Under the pieces are notes generated by a model. It ran no database searches. It was not told the DNA's origin and worked only from the letters and a program-made list of their open reading frames with translations. The position numbers and the translations under genes were made by a program. Shown here piece by piece: positions 10,442-17,346 of a stretch of 64,000 nucleotides of DNA (positions are counted from its first letter, which is position 1; every line of letters starts with the position of its first letter). The stretch comes from Haemophilus parainfluenzae (GTDB lineage Bacteria; Pseudomonadota; Gammaproteobacteria; Enterobacterales; Pasteurellaceae), in NCBI RefSeq assembly GCF_014931275.1, contig NZ_CP063110.1, forward strand, positions 1,472,001 through 1,536,000. The letters are read 5' to 3'.

Positions 10442-10690
10442 TTACAGTTCCAATTCAATATCCGTTTCCACCCGACAACAACAGAGTAAAATCTCATCGG
10501 GTTGAATAAAGGCAAGGGGCTCTTCAGCGTAGGAAACCTTGCCTTTTTTGATCTTCACGCGGCAAGAACCACAATAACCTGAACGACATTGATATTCATG
10601 GTGAATTTGATGTTGTTCTAAAAAGTTAAGCAGGGAAGTTTGGTTATCGAAATCTAAGGTGATTTGGCGCTGAATAAGATGGATTTTCAT
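10442..10690 (-). CDS. yfaE: 2Fe-2S ferredoxin-like protein, YfaE family
   Basis: This 82-residue protein has the plant-type 2Fe-2S pattern: cysteines 35, 40 and 43 in CRSGYCGSC and the C-terminal LLCCC cluster (70-72). The sequence EEPLAFIQPDEILLCCCR matches remembered E. coli YfaE, which maintains the diferric-tyrosyl cofactor of class Ia ribonucleotide reductase NrdB. In E. coli, yfaE lies directly behind nrdAB; here no nrd gene is adjacent, so the gene stands alone as a single convergent unit. Function by family homology only. Confidence 0.88.
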   Translation of the reverse strand: MKIHLIQRQITLDFDNQTSLLNFLEQHQIHHEYQCRSGYCGSCRVKIKKGKVSYAEEPLAFIQPDEILLCCCRVETDIELEL

Positions 10691-10796
10691 GAAACAAAAT
10701 AAAACAAAATTTTGCTCATTATAGAAGAAAGAGAAGTAAAACTCACGGCTCTTTTGTTGTAATATAGCGAGCTAATATTCATCATAAGGGAAGAGC

Positions 10797-11483
10797 ATGA
10801 GAACCTTTCTAAAATTAACGTGGGTTTCAACCGCACTTTTATTAACGGCTTGTAGCTCGATTTCAAAAGAGCCGGTTAAGCATGTTGATATGTATGTAAA
10901 GCCTTATTACGATGCCAGAGATGGACGACTTGAACAGATTAATGTGAACAAAGATATTGATGCGTTATTACTGAAAAATACACAAAAAGATTTTGAAAGT
11001 GCGGTCAATATTATTGAGAAAAAAGTGGATTTTGTTTCTCCGATGACAATGTTTGCGCTTTCTGCTCGTGCTTATGATTTTGGTTTACGTGATGAAGCAG
11101 TAAAATGGTTTTATCGTGGGCAAAACCGTTTAATCACCGCGTTATATGTGTTGGATTTAGATAAATTAACAGTATCGAATAACACAGCATTTGGGCAATT
11201 AGTGGGACAGCATGTTAACCCGTATGCGTTCTGTGATTTGAATAAGCAACACAAAGCAGCGCAAGATGCGATTGACTGGGCGAAAAATCAGCCGTATCAG
11301 GCGGTATTTTTACCTCAATTACCAAGCAAGTATCAAGATAGAAAACAAGCGTTAAAAGAAGCAGAAGCAAAACTTGATGCGCGTTTAGTTGAGCAAGACC
11401 GCTATTTTGCTAATCCTGAAAATAAAGCGAAATGGGAAAAAGAACGCCAAGATAACTTAGTTAATGAACGATTTTGTTGGTAA
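10797..11483 (+). CDS. Putative outer-envelope lipoprotein, unknown function
   Basis: The 228-residue product begins with a lipoprotein signal peptide whose lipobox LLTAC places the modified cysteine at residue 19, followed by SSISKEP. The mature part is mainly charged and helical, with a cysteine pair near positions 144 and 227 (the latter in the terminal FCW). GGGAAGAG lies just upstream of the ATG. An uptake sequence in each orientation lies inside the gene (10830 reverse, 10997 forward), one encoding part of the signal peptide. I do not recognise a characterised family; it is upstream of the ygiW-qseBC operon but separated by an operator region. Confidence 0.75.
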   Translation: MRTFLKLTWVSTALLLTACSSISKEPVKHVDMYVKPYYDARDGRLEQINVNKDIDALLLKNTQKDFESAVNIIEKKVDFVSPMTMFALSARAYDFGLRDEAVKWFYRGQNRLITALYVLDLDKLTVSNNTAFGQLVGQHVNPYAFCDLNKQHKAAQDAIDWAKNQPYQAVFLPQLPSKYQDRKQALKEAEAKLDARLVEQDRYFANPENKAKWEKERQDNLVNERFCW

Positions 11484-11493
11484 TTTTAAAAAT

Positions 11494-11520
11494 CTTAAGG
11501 TTGCTTAAGATTTCATTAAG
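11494..11520 (+). promoter_or_regulatory. Direct-repeat response-regulator box upstream of ygiW-qseBC
   Basis: CTTAA at 11494-11498 and 11504-11508 are separated by exactly five bases, and a third related element ATTAA lies at 11515-11519. The TTAAG cores repeat at 11495, 11505 and 11516, that is at helical-turn spacing. CTTAA-N5/6-CTTAA is the established recognition pattern of PmrA/QseB-type OmpR-family regulators. It suggests autoregulation of ygiW-qseBC by QseB. This is inferred from sequence. Confidence 0.7.
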
Positions 11521-11616
11521 ATTTGTTGTGTTTAATAAGCATCAACAAGGCGGCAATGAGGATAATCCTTCGCTTTGAAACATGATTAATTTATGCTTAA
11601 TTTTATTTAGGAGAAC

Positions 11617-11988
11617 ATGATGAAAAAATTTGCTTTAGCAACCCTTTTAGCTTTATCTACTTCAGCAGCATTTGCTGGTTTTAATGGCAACACTGCACAA
11701 GGTGGCTTCCAAGGTGGTGATCAAGGTCAACAACTTACTGTTAAACAAGCATTATCTGCGAAAGATAATTCTATGATTACCTTAGTCGGTAACATCACTC
11801 AACAAATTGATGGTGATGAATATGTTTTCACCGATGGCACAGACCAAATCAAATTGGAAATTAAAAAGCGCGTTTGGAATGGTTTAAATGTGGGACCTCA
11901 GGATAAAATCCTCGTTTACGGTAAATTGGATAATGAACCTTTTGAAAAACCAGAGCTTGAAGTAATTAGCGTTGAAAAAGCGCAATAA
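11617..11988 (+). CDS. ygiW: YgiW/YdeI-family periplasmic OB-fold (BOF) protein
   Basis: The 123-residue product has a signal peptide ending in AAFA (cleavage near residue 21) and a BOF domain: VKQALSAKDNSMITLVGNI, EYVFTDGTDQIKLEI and LVYGKLDN. This family of small secreted proteins is induced by envelope stress. It is located upstream of qseB-qseC as in Aggregatibacter, where ygiW and qseBC are co-expressed. GGAG precedes tandem ATG codons at 11617 and 11620; either may be used. A hairpin with a T run separates it from qseB and may lower expression of the regulators relative to YgiW. Confidence 0.9.
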   Translation: MMKKFALATLLALSTSAAFAGFNGNTAQGGFQGGDQGQQLTVKQALSAKDNSMITLVGNITQQIDGDEYVFTDGTDQIKLEIKKRVWNGLNVGPQDKILVYGKLDNEPFEKPELEVISVEKAQ

Positions 11989-12004
11989 TTCATATAATTT
12001 GAAG

Positions 12005-12030
12005 TGGTGGGCAAAGCCCGCCATTTTTTC
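12005..12030 (+). terminator. Intra-operon terminator/attenuator between ygiW and qseB
   Basis: TGGTGGGC (12005-12012) pairs with GCCCGCCA (12016-12023) across a three-base loop, with one T-G pair, followed by six T. It would cause part of the ygiW transcripts to stop before qseB, so qseBC expression would be read-through from the ygiW promoter. Confidence 0.75.
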
Positions 12031-12062
12031 GTTTTGAGAAAGATAAAAGTGCGGTCAATATT

Positions 12063-12731
12063 ATGCGAGTTTTATTAGTAGAAGACGATGCTCTGATCGG
12101 CAATGGTCTGCAAATTGGTTTAACAAAATCAGGCTTTATTGTAGATTGGTTTACCGATGGGCAAAGTGGATTAAATGCCTTAATCGGCGCGCCTTATGAT
12201 GCGGTGGTATTGGATTTAACCCTGCCTAAACTGGATGGTTTGGATGTATTAAAACAATGGCGCTCAAATAATCAAGATGTGCCAGTGTTGATCTTAACTG
12301 CGCGTGATACATTGGATGAGCGTATCAAAGGCATTCAACAAGGTGCCGATGATTATCTTTGCAAACCCTTTGCCTTAGCTGAAGTGGTGGTGCGATTGCA
12401 GGCATTAATTCGTCGTCGTTATGGGCAAGTTAAACCGCAGATTGAGCATGGCAATGTCAAACTCGATCCTGCTCAACGTAAGGCTTGGTTGAATGAAGAT
12501 GAAATTACATTAACCGGGCGTGAATATAAATTGCTTGAGCTTTTTATGCTGAATAAAGAACGAGTGCTTTCACGTGCGACTATTGAAGAAAAACTATCAA
12601 ATTGGGATGAAGAATTAAGTAGTGGTGCATTGGACGTACATATTTATAATTTACGTCAAAAACTAGGTAAACAATTTATTCGTACTGTACATGGTGTAGG
12701 CTATGCTTTAGGACAAGTTAATGAAAAATAA
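12063..12731 (+). CDS. qseB: Response regulator QseB (OmpR/PhoB family)
   Basis: The 222-residue protein has a receiver domain (residues 1 to about 115) with acidic pair EDD at 7-9, phospho-accepting D51 ([12 protein letters not shown]) and the conserved lysine in YLCKPF, followed by a winged-helix DNA-binding domain ending in [11 protein letters not shown]. The neighbouring QseC-like kinase and ygiW identify it as QseB rather than PmrA, though the two are close relatives. No ordinary Shine-Dalgarno sequence precedes the ATG: an uptake sequence (12047-12055) occupies that position. The coding end overlaps qseC by 11 bases. Confidence 0.93.
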   Translation: MRVLLVEDDALIGNGLQIGLTKSGFIVDWFTDGQSGLNALIGAPYDAVVLDLTLPKLDGLDVLKQWRSNNQDVPVLILTARDTLDERIKGIQQGADDYLCKPFALAEVVVRLQALIRRRYGQVKPQIEHGNVKLDPAQRKAWLNEDEITLTGREYKLLELFMLNKERVLSRATIEEKLSNWDEELSSGALDVHIYNLRQKLGKQFIRTVHGVGYALGQVNEK

Positions 12732-14076
12732 ACGACTGAGTTTTCGTCTCTTAATCGGTTTAAGTGTGACCGCACTTTGCGTGTGGTGCATTGCCACAGC
12801 CGTTGCATGGACGGTCGTCAAAAAAGAAGCTAAAGATGTGTTTAATGCACAACAAGTGCTTTTTGCTGAGCGTTTAGCAACCTCTGATTTGAAAAATGTC
12901 TTATTAGATGAAAATGCTAACTTTCCACGTGGTGGATTTAAACCGCAGAAACGTCATTACGATAATGATGCTCTAGCCTTTGCTATATTTTCTAATAAAG
13001 GCGAAAGACTATTAACCGATGGCGATAATGGCGACAAATTTATTTTTCAAAATAAGACGGGTTTTAGTAAAGAACATATTTTAGATGATGACGATGAATG
13101 GCTGATTTATTGGCAACCTGTCGGTAAAGGCGAACTTGTCATTGCGGTGGGACAAGAATTGGAATACCGCGAAGAGTTGGTCAATAAAATGGTCTTCAGC
13201 CAAACAGGGATTTGGTTTGCTGGATTACCAATACTATTATTGGTCGCTTTTATTGTGATTTATCGTGCATTAAAACCAATTAATCGATTGAGTCGAAACG
13301 TACAAGCTCGCCGACCAGGTGATGTGTCGTTATTAGAAACTGATGATGTGCCAACAGAGATTCTAGCGTTAGTCCAAAACTTAAATCAGTTTTTCACACG
13401 TACCAGTGAGCAGTTGGAATGGGAGCGCCGTTTTGTTTCTGATGCAGCACATGAATTACGTAGTCCATTGGCGGCATTGCGTATTCAAACAGAAGTCGCA
13501 CAGTTAGCTGGCGATGATGCACAAACGCGTGAAATGGCCTTAGCGCATTTAACCCAAGGTATCGATCGAGCAACCCAATTAATTGAACAGCTTCTTACAC
13601 TTTCCCGATTAGATAATCTTAAAGAATTGAATCATCAGGAACCGATTTATTGGTCAGAAATTATCACTTCGCTTATTGGTGATTTGTATTTTAGTGCACA
13701 GCAACGCCAAATCGAATTGCAGTTTGAGCATCAGGGAGATCCTGCCGTTAAGCAAGGGCAGCCGTTATTACTTGCGCAAATGTTGAGAAACTTGTTGGAT
13801 AATGCGATTAAATATTGTCCTCAAGGCACTCAGGTTCGAGTGATTTTGCAGCCTCGTAAGATTATTATCGAAGATAATGGCGGTGGTGTTGCGCCAGAAG
13901 AATTAGCAAAATTAGGGCAGCGTTTTTATCGTCCTGCAGGACAAAATGAAAAGGGAAGTGGGCTTGGATTGTCTATTGTGGCAAGAATAGCAGAATTGCA
14001 TCACTATCGTTTCCGATTAGAAAATATTGAAGCTAACGGGCAAATTAAAGGTTTGCGAGCTATCATTGAGTTATAA
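12721..14076 (+). CDS. qseC: Sensor histidine kinase QseC
   Basis: The 451-residue inner-membrane kinase has a first membrane segment (about 10-32), a periplasmic domain (about 33-160), a second membrane segment (about 163-181), a HAMP-like linker, the phospho-accepting histidine H244 in [17 protein letters not shown], and ATPase boxes [19 protein letters not shown] and GSGLGLSIV. The periplasmic part contains EYREE (148-152), equivalent in place to the acidic EYRDD motif reported for the Aggregatibacter QseC and linked there to iron sensing; this link is inference. The gene overlaps qseB and ends at a bidirectional terminator. Confidence 0.94.
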   Translation: MKNKRLSFRLLIGLSVTALCVWCIATAVAWTVVKKEAKDVFNAQQVLFAERLATSDLKNVLLDENANFPRGGFKPQKRHYDNDALAFAIFSNKGERLLTDGDNGDKFIFQNKTGFSKEHILDDDDEWLIYWQPVGKGELVIAVGQELEYREELVNKMVFSQTGIWFAGLPILLLVAFIVIYRALKPINRLSRNVQARRPGDVSLLETDDVPTEILALVQNLNQFFTRTSEQLEWERRFVSDAAHELRSPLAALRIQTEVAQLAGDDAQTREMALAHLTQGIDRATQLIEQLLTLSRLDNLKELNHQEPIYWSEIITSLIGDLYFSAQQRQIELQFEHQGDPAVKQGQPLLLAQMLRNLLDNAIKYCPQGTQVRVILQPRKIIIEDNGGGVAPEELAKLGQRFYRPAGQNEKGSGLGLSIVARIAELHHYRFRLENIEANGQIKGLRAIIEL

Positions 14077-14078
14077 AA

Positions 14079-14103
14079 AAGGGCGTTTAATACGCCCTTA
14101 TTG
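14079..14103. terminator. Bidirectional terminator between qseC and the DUF1439 gene
   Basis: AAGGGCGT (14079-14086) pairs with ACGCCCTT (14092-14099). T-rich flanks on both strands serve the two converging genes. Confidence 0.85.
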
Positions 14104-14664
14104 TTAAAACATTCCACCAATTAATTCTAATCGACCTTTCTCAACTTTAATTTCTTTGGCAAATTTCTTAATCAGCATTTGTTTCATATCACTTTCATCC
14201 AAGGTGTAAACTGGCATCTGACTTAATAAGGCTGCCACACCATCGCTTAATAGCGGCATAACATCTTGGAGTTGCTCCATTGCACTATTAGGTTCGCCAG
14301 ACCAGCGTAAAATCCTTAGATTTTTTAAATAAAGCGCCCCTTCATCTGCGTTATATTCAGGAATCGCATCAAAAGTTAAATGTAATTTAGCTGGATAGGT
14401 TTTACCAGATAAACGAATAAGCGTATCAACCAAACCACTCATTTCAACACGATTGCTTTCAGTTTGCCCGATTTGAGTTACTAAATCTTTCAGTGCGTAA
14501 TCCACAGAAAATAATCCTGGAATACCGAGTTTGTCATTAATCGTCCCTTTTTCACTTAAATACTGGTTAATTTGTTGTTCGCTGATGCTAAAAGGGGAAG
14601 CTTGTACAGATAGCGTGCAGAAACCTAATGTCAGCACGGTAAGCAATTTTTTCAAAAAATGCAT
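14104..14664 (-). CDS. DUF1439 (YceB-like) exported protein
   Basis: The 186-residue product has a signal peptide (MHFLKKLL to VQA, cleavage near residue 22) and then a domain resembling remembered E. coli YceB: ISEQQINQYLSEKG, IPGLFSVDYALKDLVTQIGQTESNRV, and LYLKNLRILRW. E. coli YceB is a lipoprotein; here a cysteine lies at residue 16 but the fit to a lipobox is poor, so ordinary secretion is more likely. The fold belongs to the lipid-binding BPI/TULIP-like DUF1439 group; the ligand is unknown. GGAG precedes the ATG on the minus strand. Confidence 0.8.
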   Translation of the reverse strand: MHFLKKLLTVLTLGFCTLSVQASPFSISEQQINQYLSEKGTINDKLGIPGLFSVDYALKDLVTQIGQTESNRVEMSGLVDTLIRLSGKTYPAKLHLTFDAIPEYNADEGALYLKNLRILRWSGEPNSAMEQLQDVMPLLSDGVAALLSQMPVYTLDESDMKQMLIKKFAKEIKVEKGRLELIGGMF

Positions 14665-14927
14665 ATTTTTCTCCTTGATTGAAAAAGAATAAAAATTTTG
14701 TAGAATGTATCGCTTATCTTTTCACGACACAATAAAAACTTTAATAAAAGGAAATACTCTTGTTACTAATTAAAAGAGTATAGTCCTATTAATTATTAGA
14801 CAAATGTGTTAGCGTATGTGCAAAAATTTAAGTCGTTTTATTATCTTTTACTTCCGTTCAAACCTATTGCAGGAACGGACCTGTTGGCCGTTTATCGGTT
14901 ATTTGAACATTTAACAAAGGAAAATCT
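14665..14927 (+). other. Intergenic stretch and leader region before the small lipoprotein
   Basis: No established gene was found here. It contains an 8-bp inverted repeat ATACTCTT/AAGAGTAT (14754-14761 and 14774-14781), a 32-codon open frame from ATG 14816 to TAA 14914 without a Shine-Dalgarno sequence, and a strongly structured segment (14853-14908). AAAGGA at about 14917 is the ribosome-binding site of the lipoprotein gene. No convincing promoter pair was found. Confidence 0.5.
14853..14908 (+). promoter_or_regulatory. RNA leader with mutually exclusive helices
   Basis: Three helices can form. A: TCCGTTC (14853-14859) with GAACGGA (14873-14879). B: AACGG plus CC (14874-14881, one bulged A) with GG plus CCGTT (14886-14892) around a TGTT loop. 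C: GTTCAAA (14856-14862) with TTTGAAC (14902-14908). B and C are compatible; A excludes both. This arrangement is seen in switching leaders, but it could equally be a small RNA or chance. The Shine-Dalgarno sequence lies outside all helices. Confidence 0.4.
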
Positions 14928-15056
14928 ATGAAAAAATTATTTTTAGTGGCTGTATTAAGTGCTTTGGTAAGCGCTTGTTCTGTTGGTGTTGGCGCCGGTG
15001 GCGGCAGTAATGGTGTGGGCGTTGGTGTAGGTTTAGGCACTGGCTTTGGATTCTAA
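14928..15056 (+). CDS. Small glycine-rich lipoprotein (42 residues)
   Basis: The 42-residue product begins MKKLFLVAVLSALVSAC, a complete lipoprotein signal with the lipobox VSAC (cysteine at residue 17), and its 25-residue mature part is almost only Gly, Val and Ser, ending GTGFGF. AAAGGAAAA precedes the ATG. Mature glycine-rich tails of this kind recall glycine-zipper small lipoproteins of the outer membrane, but I do not recognise this one. It sits behind a structured leader and upstream of the initiator tRNA. An uptake sequence (15077-15085) follows. Confidence 0.75.
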   Translation: MKKLFLVAVLSALVSACSVGVGAGGGSNGVGVGVGLGTGFGF

Positions 15057-15125
15057 CTATCACTTTAGATAAAGCAAAGTGCGGTCAAAAAATCTTATGT
15101 TTTCAAGAAAATTAGCAGAAATCGC

Positions 15126-15153
15126 TTGATCTTTTGATTTAGATCACTATAAT
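15126..15153 (+). promoter_or_regulatory. Sigma-70 promoter of the initiator tRNA gene
   Basis: TTGATC (15126-15131) and a perfect TATAAT (15148-15153) are separated by 16 bases, placing the transcript start near 15160, about ten bases before the mature tRNA. It probably also drives rimP-nusA-infB by read-through. Confidence 0.8.
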
Positions 15154-15170
15154 ACACCCCATATTTCGGA

Positions 15171-15247
15171 CGCGGGGTGGAGCAGCTTGGTAGCTCGTCG
15201 GGCTCATAACCCGAAGGCCGTCGGTTCAAATCCGGCCCCCGCAACCA
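15171..15247 (+). tRNA. Initiator tRNA-Met (CAT anticodon)
   Basis: The 77-base sequence folds as a full cloverleaf with encoded CCA. It has the hallmarks of formyl-methionine tRNA: unpaired C1-A72 at the acceptor end, three G-C pairs in the anticodon stem (GGG/CCC) and anticodon CAT at 15205-15207. It differs from remembered E. coli metY at only a few positions. It lies upstream of rimP-nusA-infB, as metY does in E. coli. Confidence 0.98.
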
Positions 15248-15265
15248 ATAACAAGTTCAGTAAAA

Positions 15266-15290
15266 AGAACCCCAAATTTGGGGTTTTTTT
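15266..15290 (+). terminator. First terminator after tRNA-Met (t1)
   Basis: AACCCCAAA (15268-15276) pairs directly with TTTGGGGTT (15277-15285), followed by T residues. It lies 20 bases after the tRNA. Confidence 0.85.
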
Positions 15291-15310
15291 GTACGAGAAA
15301 TTTAGAAACT

Positions 15311-15347
15311 GGGCTTAGGTTCATTGACGAACCTAACCCTTTTTTTA
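15311..15347 (+). terminator. Second terminator in the rimP leader (t2)
   Basis: GGG plus TTAGGTTC (15311-15322) pairs with GAACCTAA plus CCC (15329-15339), followed by seven T. Only about 30 bases remain before rimP, and no promoter was seen in them, so the operon downstream seems to depend on read-through of t1 and t2. Confidence 0.85.
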
Positions 15348-15376
15348 TGTCTGAATTTTAAGATTAGGAGCAAAAA

Positions 15377-15832
15377 TTGGCAACATTAGAACAAAAATTG
15401 CAAGAGATGCTTCAAGGTGCAGTAGAAGACTTAGGCTGCGAACTTTGGGGGATTGAATGCCAACGTGCAGGTCGTTTTATGACCGTGCGTTTATTCATTG
15501 ATAAAGAAGGTGGCGTAGGCGTTGATGATTGTGCTGATGTAAGTCGTCAAGTGAGCGCGATTTTAGACGTGGAAGATCCGATTGCGGATAAATATAACCT
15601 AGAAGTGTCATCACCAGGTCTCGACCGTCCATTATTTACGCTTGAACAATTTCAACGTTATGTAGGCGAGGATATCGCCGTGCATTTACGTATTCCAGTT
15701 TTAGATCGTCGTAAATGGCAAGGTAAGTTGGAAAAAATTGAAAATGACATGTTGACACTTATTGTTGATGGTCAGGAACAAATTCTTATTTTTGGCAATA
15801 TTCAAAAAGCCAATGTAATCGCAAAGTTTTAA
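15377..15832 (+). CDS. rimP: Ribosome maturation factor RimP
   Basis: RimP assists maturation of the 30S subunit. The 151-residue product has the N-terminal [24 protein letters not shown], the conserved [21 protein letters not shown] and [13 protein letters not shown], followed by the SH3-like C-terminal domain ending [10 protein letters not shown]. It begins with TTG at 15377, supported by AGGAG at 15366-15370; a TTG start is also used by E. coli rimP. It is the first protein gene of the rimP-nusA-infB operon, behind two terminators, and nusA follows after 15 bases. Confidence 0.96.
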   Translation: MATLEQKLQEMLQGAVEDLGCELWGIECQRAGRFMTVRLFIDKEGGVGVDDCADVSRQVSAILDVEDPIADKYNLEVSSPGLDRPLFTLEQFQRYVGEDIAVHLRIPVLDRRKWQGKLEKIENDMLTLIVDGQEQILIFGNIQKANVIAKF

Positions 15833-15847
15833 AGGAGAAAAAGGAAA

Positions 15848-17335
15848 ATGAGTAAAGAGATTTTGTTAGCTGCTGAAGCAGTATCTAACGAGAAGTTATT
15901 ACCACGTGAAAAGATTTTTGAAGCATTAGAAAGTGCGATTGCGCTTTCTACGAAGAAAAAATATGACTATGAAACTGATATCCGTGTATCAATCAACACC
16001 AAAACAGGTGAGTTTGATACATTCCGTCGTTGGTTAGTTGTCGATGAAGTTAAAGTACCAACAAAAGAAATTACGTTAGAAGCGGCACAATTTGAAGATG
16101 CGAATATTCAACTTGGTGATTATGTTGAAGATCAAATTGAGTCTATCGCATTTGACCGTATTGCAATGCAAACTGCTCGCCAAGTTATCAGTACTAAAAT
16201 TCGTGAAGCAGAGCGCGCAAAAGTGGTTGAGCAATTCCGTTCTGAAGAAGGCAAAATTGTTACAGGTACGGTGAAAAAAGTAAATCGTGAAAGCATTATT
16301 TTAGATTTAGGCAATAAAGCTGAAGCCGTGATTATGCGTGAAGATATGCTTCCACGTGAAAATTTCCGTCCAGGCGATCGTGTACGTGGTGTGCTTTATA
16401 AAGTGAATCCTGAAAGCAAAACAGCACAATTATTTGTGACTCGCGCAAAACCTGAAATGTTAATCGAGTTATTCCGTATTGAAGTACCAGAAATCGGCGA
16501 AGAAATGCTTGAAATCCGTGGTGCCGCACGTGATCCTGGTTCTCGTGCAAAAATTGCGGTGAAATCAAATGATAAACGTATCGACCCAGTGGGTGCATGT
16601 GTAGGTATGCGTGGTGCACGCGTTCAAGCGATTACCAATGAGTTAGGTGGTGAACGTGTGGATATCGTACTTTGGGATGATAATCCGGCACAATATGTGA
16701 TCAATGCAATGGCACCGGCTGATGTGACTTCAATTATCGTGGATGAAGATAACCACTCAATGGATATTGCGGTTAATGCTGACAACTTAGCACAAGCAAT
16801 TGGTCGTAACGGTCAGAATGTACGTTTAGCGACACAATTAACCGGCTGGACATTAAACGTAATGACTACCGAACAATTAAATGAAAAACATCAAGCAGAA
16901 GATATCAAGGTATTAAATTTATTCATGGATAAATTAGGTCTTGATGAAGAGTTTGCTCAAATCTTAGTGGATGAAGGTTTTACTTCATTAGAAGAAGTGG
17001 CTTATGTTCCAGTGAGCGAACTGACTGCAATTGATGGTTTAGAAGATGAAGATCTTATCGAAGAGTTACAAGGTCGTGCAAAAGATGCGATTACTGCAGC
17101 CGCTGCGGCAGAAGAAGAAGCCTTGAAAAAAGCGAATATCGAAGATCGTTTATTAAATCTTGAAGGCATGAATCGTCACATTGCCTTTAAATTAGCTGAA
17201 AAACAAATTACGACACTTGAAGAACTTGCGGAGCAAGGTGTAGATGATTTAGCTGATATTGAAGAATTAACCGCAGAGCAAGCCGCTGACTTTATTATGG
17301 CTGCTCGTAATATTTGCTGGTTTAGCGAAGAGTAA
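15848..17335 (+). CDS. nusA: Transcription termination/antitermination factor NusA
   Basis: NusA binds RNA polymerase and nascent RNA and modulates pausing, termination and antitermination. The 495-residue product has the N-terminal polymerase-binding domain (1 to about 125), an S1 domain ([18 protein letters not shown]), two KH domains (including [21 protein letters not shown] as [10 protein letters not shown], and [12 protein letters not shown]), and two C-terminal acidic repeats ([27 protein letters not shown]). The terminators upstream of rimP would allow NusA to control its own synthesis, as shown for E. coli. GGAG-type ribosome binding precedes the ATG. Confidence 0.98.
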   Translation: MSKEILLAAEAVSNEKLLPREKIFEALESAIALSTKKKYDYETDIRVSINTKTGEFDTFRRWLVVDEVKVPTKEITLEAAQFEDANIQLGDYVEDQIESIAFDRIAMQTARQVISTKIREAERAKVVEQFRSEEGKIVTGTVKKVNRESIILDLGNKAEAVIMREDMLPRENFRPGDRVRGVLYKVNPESKTAQLFVTRAKPEMLIELFRIEVPEIGEEMLEIRGAARDPGSRAKIAVKSNDKRIDPVGACVGMRGARVQAITNELGGERVDIVLWDDNPAQYVINAMAPADVTSIIVDEDNHSMDIAVNADNLAQAIGRNGQNVRLATQLTGWTLNVMTTEQLNEKHQAEDIKVLNLFMDKLGLDEEFAQILVDEGFTSLEEVAYVPVSELTAIDGLEDEDLIEELQGRAKDAITAAAAAEEEALKKANIEDRLLNLEGMNRHIAFKLAEKQITTLEELAEQGVDDLADIEELTAEQAADFIMAARNICWFSEE

Positions 17336-17346
17336 GGAGTTTAATA

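Noticed and set aside
14816..14914. 32-codon ORF as a protein gene
   Set aside because: No Shine-Dalgarno sequence and no clear peptide features; kept only as part of the leader finding.
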